Source: Sinomonas mesophila
GTDB taxonomy: Bacteria > Actinomycetota > Actinomycetes > Actinomycetales > Micrococcaceae
Assembly: GCF_001999765.1 (NCBI RefSeq)
Contig: NZ_MTIC01000008.1
Coordinates: forward strand, 124,001 to 188,000
DNA length: 64,000 nt
Direction: 5' to 3'
Shown: in pieces, positions 61,585 to 64,000 of the stretch
Position numbering within the stretch: position 1 is the stretch's first letter
Layout of the letters: each line of letters opens with the position of its first letter
Position numbers and translations under genes: made by a program
Notes under the pieces: model-generated
Databases searched by the model: none
The model's input: only the letters and a program-made list of their open reading frames with translations
Told to the model about the DNA's origin: nothing

Positions 61585-64000
61585 GCGTGGACGAGCAGGA
61601 GCAGCTCTTCAGCCTCGAGGGGCTCGCAGACGAGACGGCGCAACCGGCGGGAGACGGCCAGGGGCTGCGGCCGGGCTTCCGGCTGCACCGGCTCGAGCTG
61701 CTGAACTGGGGCACGTTCGACGGCGGGGTGCGCACCTTCCGCCTCGACGGCGAGACGAGCCTGCTCACCGGGGACATCGGCTCGGGCAAGTCCACGGTGG
61801 TCGACGCCGTCACGACGCTCCTGCTGCCGGCGCACCGGATCGAGTACAACAAGGCCGCGGGCGCGCAGCGGAAGGAGCGCACCCTCATGTCCTACGTGCG
61901 CGGCTTCCACAAGAGCGAGCGCACGGCCGCCGGGGACAGCTCGAAGCCGGTCGCGCTGCGCGGGCCGGGCAGCTACTCGGTGGTCCTCGGCGTGTTCCGC
62001 AACGAGGCGCTCGGGAAGGCCGTCTCGCTCTCGCTCACGCTGTGGGCCACGCAGGAGGCGGGGCAGCCGAGCCGCTTCTACAGCGTCGCCGGGCGGGAGC
62101 AGGGCATCGCCGGGGACTTCTCGGACTTCGGCGGCGACCCGGCGAAGCTCAAGCGGACCCTCCGGGCCGCCGGGGTGGACGTCTTCGACGACTTCGGCCG
62201 CTACGAGTCCGCCTTCAAGCGCCACTTCGGGATCACGAGTGGACAGGCCATGGAGCTGTTCCACCGCACGGTCTCGATGAAGCAGGTCGAGAACATCACG
62301 CAGTTCGTGCGCGACAACATGCTCGACGACGACGACGTCCGGGCGAGGATCGACAACCTCCTGCACCACTTCGACGACCTGACAAAGGCGCACGACGCCG
62401 TGCTGCGGGCCAAGGACCAGATCGCCCGGCTCGAGCCCGTGCGCGACGGCGCCGCCCGGCACGACGAGCTCGCCGCCAGGGAGAGCCGCGGCCGGGCGCA
62501 GCGCGACCAGCTCAAGCCCTGGTTCACCGCCCGGCGCCTCGAGCTGAGCCTCGAGCACGAGGCCGAGCTGGCCCGGACGGCGGAGCGCCTCGAGCGCGAG
62601 CGCGGCGAGCGGCTCGCGGAGGAGCTCGCCGTGGAGCGGGAGCTCGCGCAGATCCGCGAGGACCTGCGCACGCAGGGCGGCGGCCGGATCGCGGCCATCG
62701 ACGCGGAGATCACGGACCTGACCGCCGGGATGGAGCGGCAGAAGTCCAGGCGCTCCGCCTACGCCACGGCCGCCGAGGGGCTCGGCCTGCCCGATCCCGT
62801 GGACCGCGTCGGGTTCGACGACAACGCGAGCCGGCTCGACGCCGTCGAACGCGGCCTGCGCGAGCGCGGCGAGACCCTCGCGGACGAGCAGGCCCGGCTC
62901 CTCGCCGAGCGCAACGAGGCCGAGGCGCGCCGCGCCGAGCTCGACGCCGACGTCCGCAGCCTCTCGGCCCGGCAGAACCTCCTGCCCCGCCAGCAGCTCG
63001 AGCTGCGCGCCCGCCTCTGCGTCGGCGCCGGGATCGCCGAGTCCGCCCTCCCCTACGCCGGCGAGCTCCTGCGCGTGCGCGACGGCGAGTCGCTCTGGGA
63101 GGGCGCGGCTGAGCGGACCCTGCGCGGGTTCGCGCTCTCGCTGCTCGTGCCCGAGGAGCACTACGCGGCGGTGAGCTCGTGGGTCGACGCGAACAACCTC
63201 CGGGCGCGGCTCGTGTACCTCAAGGTCGGGGCGTCGTCCGGCTCCGCCGTCCCGACGGCCGAGCCGGGGACGCTCGGGTCCAAGATCGCCGTCAAGCCGG
63301 GCACGCCCTTCCGCGAGTTCCTGCTCGGCGAGCTGGCCCGCCGGTTCGACCACCGCTGCTGCGAGAGCCTCCAGGACTTCCGCCGCTCGCCGCGCGCCGT
63401 CACGCCGAACGGGCAGCTCAAGACCGGCGGCGGTCGGCACGAGAAGGACGACCGCCGGGACCTCCGCGACCCGCGCGGGTACGTCCTGGGCTGGGACAAC
63501 CACGAGAAGATCGCCCGGCTGCGTGCCGAGCTCGAGGACGCCGAGGGGCAGCTGACGGTCCTCGGCGGGCGGATCGACCGGGTCGTCGAGGGCCTCGGCG
63601 GGCTCGCGCGCGGCCAGCAGCACCTCGGCGGCCTGCGCGGGGTCGCGTTCGAGGAGATCGACTGGCGCGGCACCGCCCGCAAGATCGACGCCCTTTCGGA
63701 GGAGAAGGCGCAGATCGAGGGGGCGAGCGACGCCCTGCGCGAGCTCGCCGCCCGGGAGGCCGACGCCGTCGTGCGCCTGGGGCGGGCCCGCGAGCGCGTC
63801 GCGGCGGTGCAGCGGCGGCAGGGCGCGAACGAGGCCGAGGAGCGGGCGATCGCGGAGGCGATCGAGGAGTGCCGGGCGGTGCTCGCCGAGTCGCCGGTCA
63901 CGGACGACGCCGGGCTGCTCGCCGAGCTCGCGGAGCTCGCCGCCGGGGTGCTCGGCGAGGAGCAGCTGACGTACAAGACGGCGGAGCGGGCGCAGAGCCG
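61581..64000 (+). CDS. jetC: Wadjet system ATPase JetC, SMC/MukB-like, 3' end outside the window
   Basis: The first 806 codons of a large SMC-like ATPase. The GTG at 61581 overlaps the jetB stop. After a 45-residue lead, LLNWGTFDG leads to the Walker A motif GDIGSGKST (Gly64-Thr72) and the ALPAHRIEYNKAAGA-type head region. From about residue 260 the protein is a long coiled coil rich in Arg, Glu and Leu, interrupted near residues 480-640 by a globular hinge-like stretch. Walker B and the second head half lie beyond the right edge, where jetD should follow. Confidence 0.92.
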   Translation, partial: MSVDEQEQLFSLEGLADETAQPAGDGQGLRPGFRLHRLELLNWGTFDGGVRTFRLDGETSLLTGDIGSGKSTVVDAVTTLLLPAHRIEYNKAAGAQRKERTLMSYVRGFHKSERTAAGDSSKPVALRGPGSYSVVLGVFRNEALGKAVSLSLTLWATQEAGQPSRFYSVAGREQGIAGDFSDFGGDPAKLKRTLRAAGVDVFDDFGRYESAFKRHFGITSGQAMELFHRTVSMKQVENITQFVRDNMLDDDDVRARIDNLLHHFDDLTKAHDAVLRAKDQIARLEPVRDGAARHDELAARESRGRAQRDQLKPWFTARRLELSLEHEAELARTAERLERERGERLAEELAVERELAQIREDLRTQGGGRIAAIDAEITDLTAGMERQKSRRSAYATAAEGLGLPDPVDRVGFDDNASRLDAVERGLRERGETLADEQARLLAERNEAEARRAELDADVRSLSARQNLLPRQQLELRARLCVGAGIAESALPYAGELLRVRDGESLWEGAAERTLRGFALSLLVPEEHYAAVSSWVDANNLRARLVYLKVGASSGSAVPTAEPGTLGSKIAVKPGTPFREFLLGELARRFDHRCCESLQDFRRSPRAVTPNGQLKTGGGRHEKDDRRDLRDPRGYVLGWDNHEKIARLRAELEDAEGQLTVLGGRIDRVVEGLGGLARGQQHLGGLRGVAFEEIDWRGTARKIDALSEEKAQIEGASDALRELAAREADAVVRLGRARERVAAVQRRQGANEAEERAIAEAIEECRAVLAESPVTDDAGLLAELAELAAGVLGEEQLTYKTAERAQS

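Overview
The window is very GC-rich DNA (roughly 70 percent or more by eye) with short intergenic gaps, many GTG starts and many 4-bp ATGA or GTGA overlaps. Gene content (monomeric NADP-isocitrate dehydrogenase, a DUF6350-like gene beside purN, DUF4383-, DUF6318- and CHRD-type proteins, a ChvE/MmsAB-type sugar transporter, a Wadjet operon) points to an actinobacterium, most likely a Micrococcaceae member close to Arthrobacter or Sinomonas. That placement is an inference from gene content. I see no rRNA, tRNA, CRISPR array or intact insertion sequence. Layout: 1-5.5 kb holds trpS (cut by the window edge), an ExoIII-type exonuclease, a small membrane protein, the first array of 21-bp repeats, and an ABC-2 export operon with two permeases and one ATPase. 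5.5-11.4 kb holds a LysR regulator divergent from an MHS-type transporter, a NarL-type two-component system with a SHOCT membrane protein that share a candidate operator, and a secreted CHRD protein. 11.5-16 kb is one-carbon metabolism: folD and glyA behind a ZTP riboswitch, a flavoprotein, and purU. A second repeat array and a gamma-carbonic anhydrase follow. 17-23.7 kb is a sugar-uptake locus: a ROK repressor, an ATPase-permease-binding protein operon sharing an operator-like sequence with the repressor gene, and a Gfo/Idh/MocA oxidoreductase. 23.8-27 kb encodes two secreted proteins, one with 15 near-identical repeats of about 30 residues. 27.3-39.6 kb holds a DoxX protein, icd, purH and purN (split by three opposite-strand genes), an old-yellow-enzyme homologue and membrane proteins. 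39.7-42.3 kb holds a GT4 glycosyltransferase and UDP-glucose dehydrogenase. 

The accessory region from 42.35 to 54.87 kb is bounded by two arrays of one 21-bp repeat in opposite orientation. Inside are two AT-richer secreted-protein genes, a SWIM-SNF2 helicase, an NCS1 permease with an Asp/Glu racemase-fold enzyme flanked by triple-hairpin repeats, and a four-gene unit: a membrane-anchored sigma-factor-like protein, a membrane protein with BIG2-type domains, a V8-like protease with no signal peptide, and a small regulatory-like beta domain. That unit starts behind a strong promoter overlapped by two copies of a 19-bp direct repeat and is the best candidate here for an undescribed system. After 54.9 kb come a flavin monooxygenase, a TetR regulator, small proteins, a DUF429 protein and, at the right edge, the first three genes of a Wadjet-type anti-plasmid system (jetA, jetB, and jetC cut by the edge). 

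Other repeat structure: two loci carry convergent arrays of an 11-bp core spaced exactly 21 bp; four loci carry a bipartite palindrome; about ten intergenic hairpins share a GACGGCG/CGCCGTC stem. Several genes have a TAnnnT box 6 to 7 bases before the start codon, which suggests leaderless transcripts.
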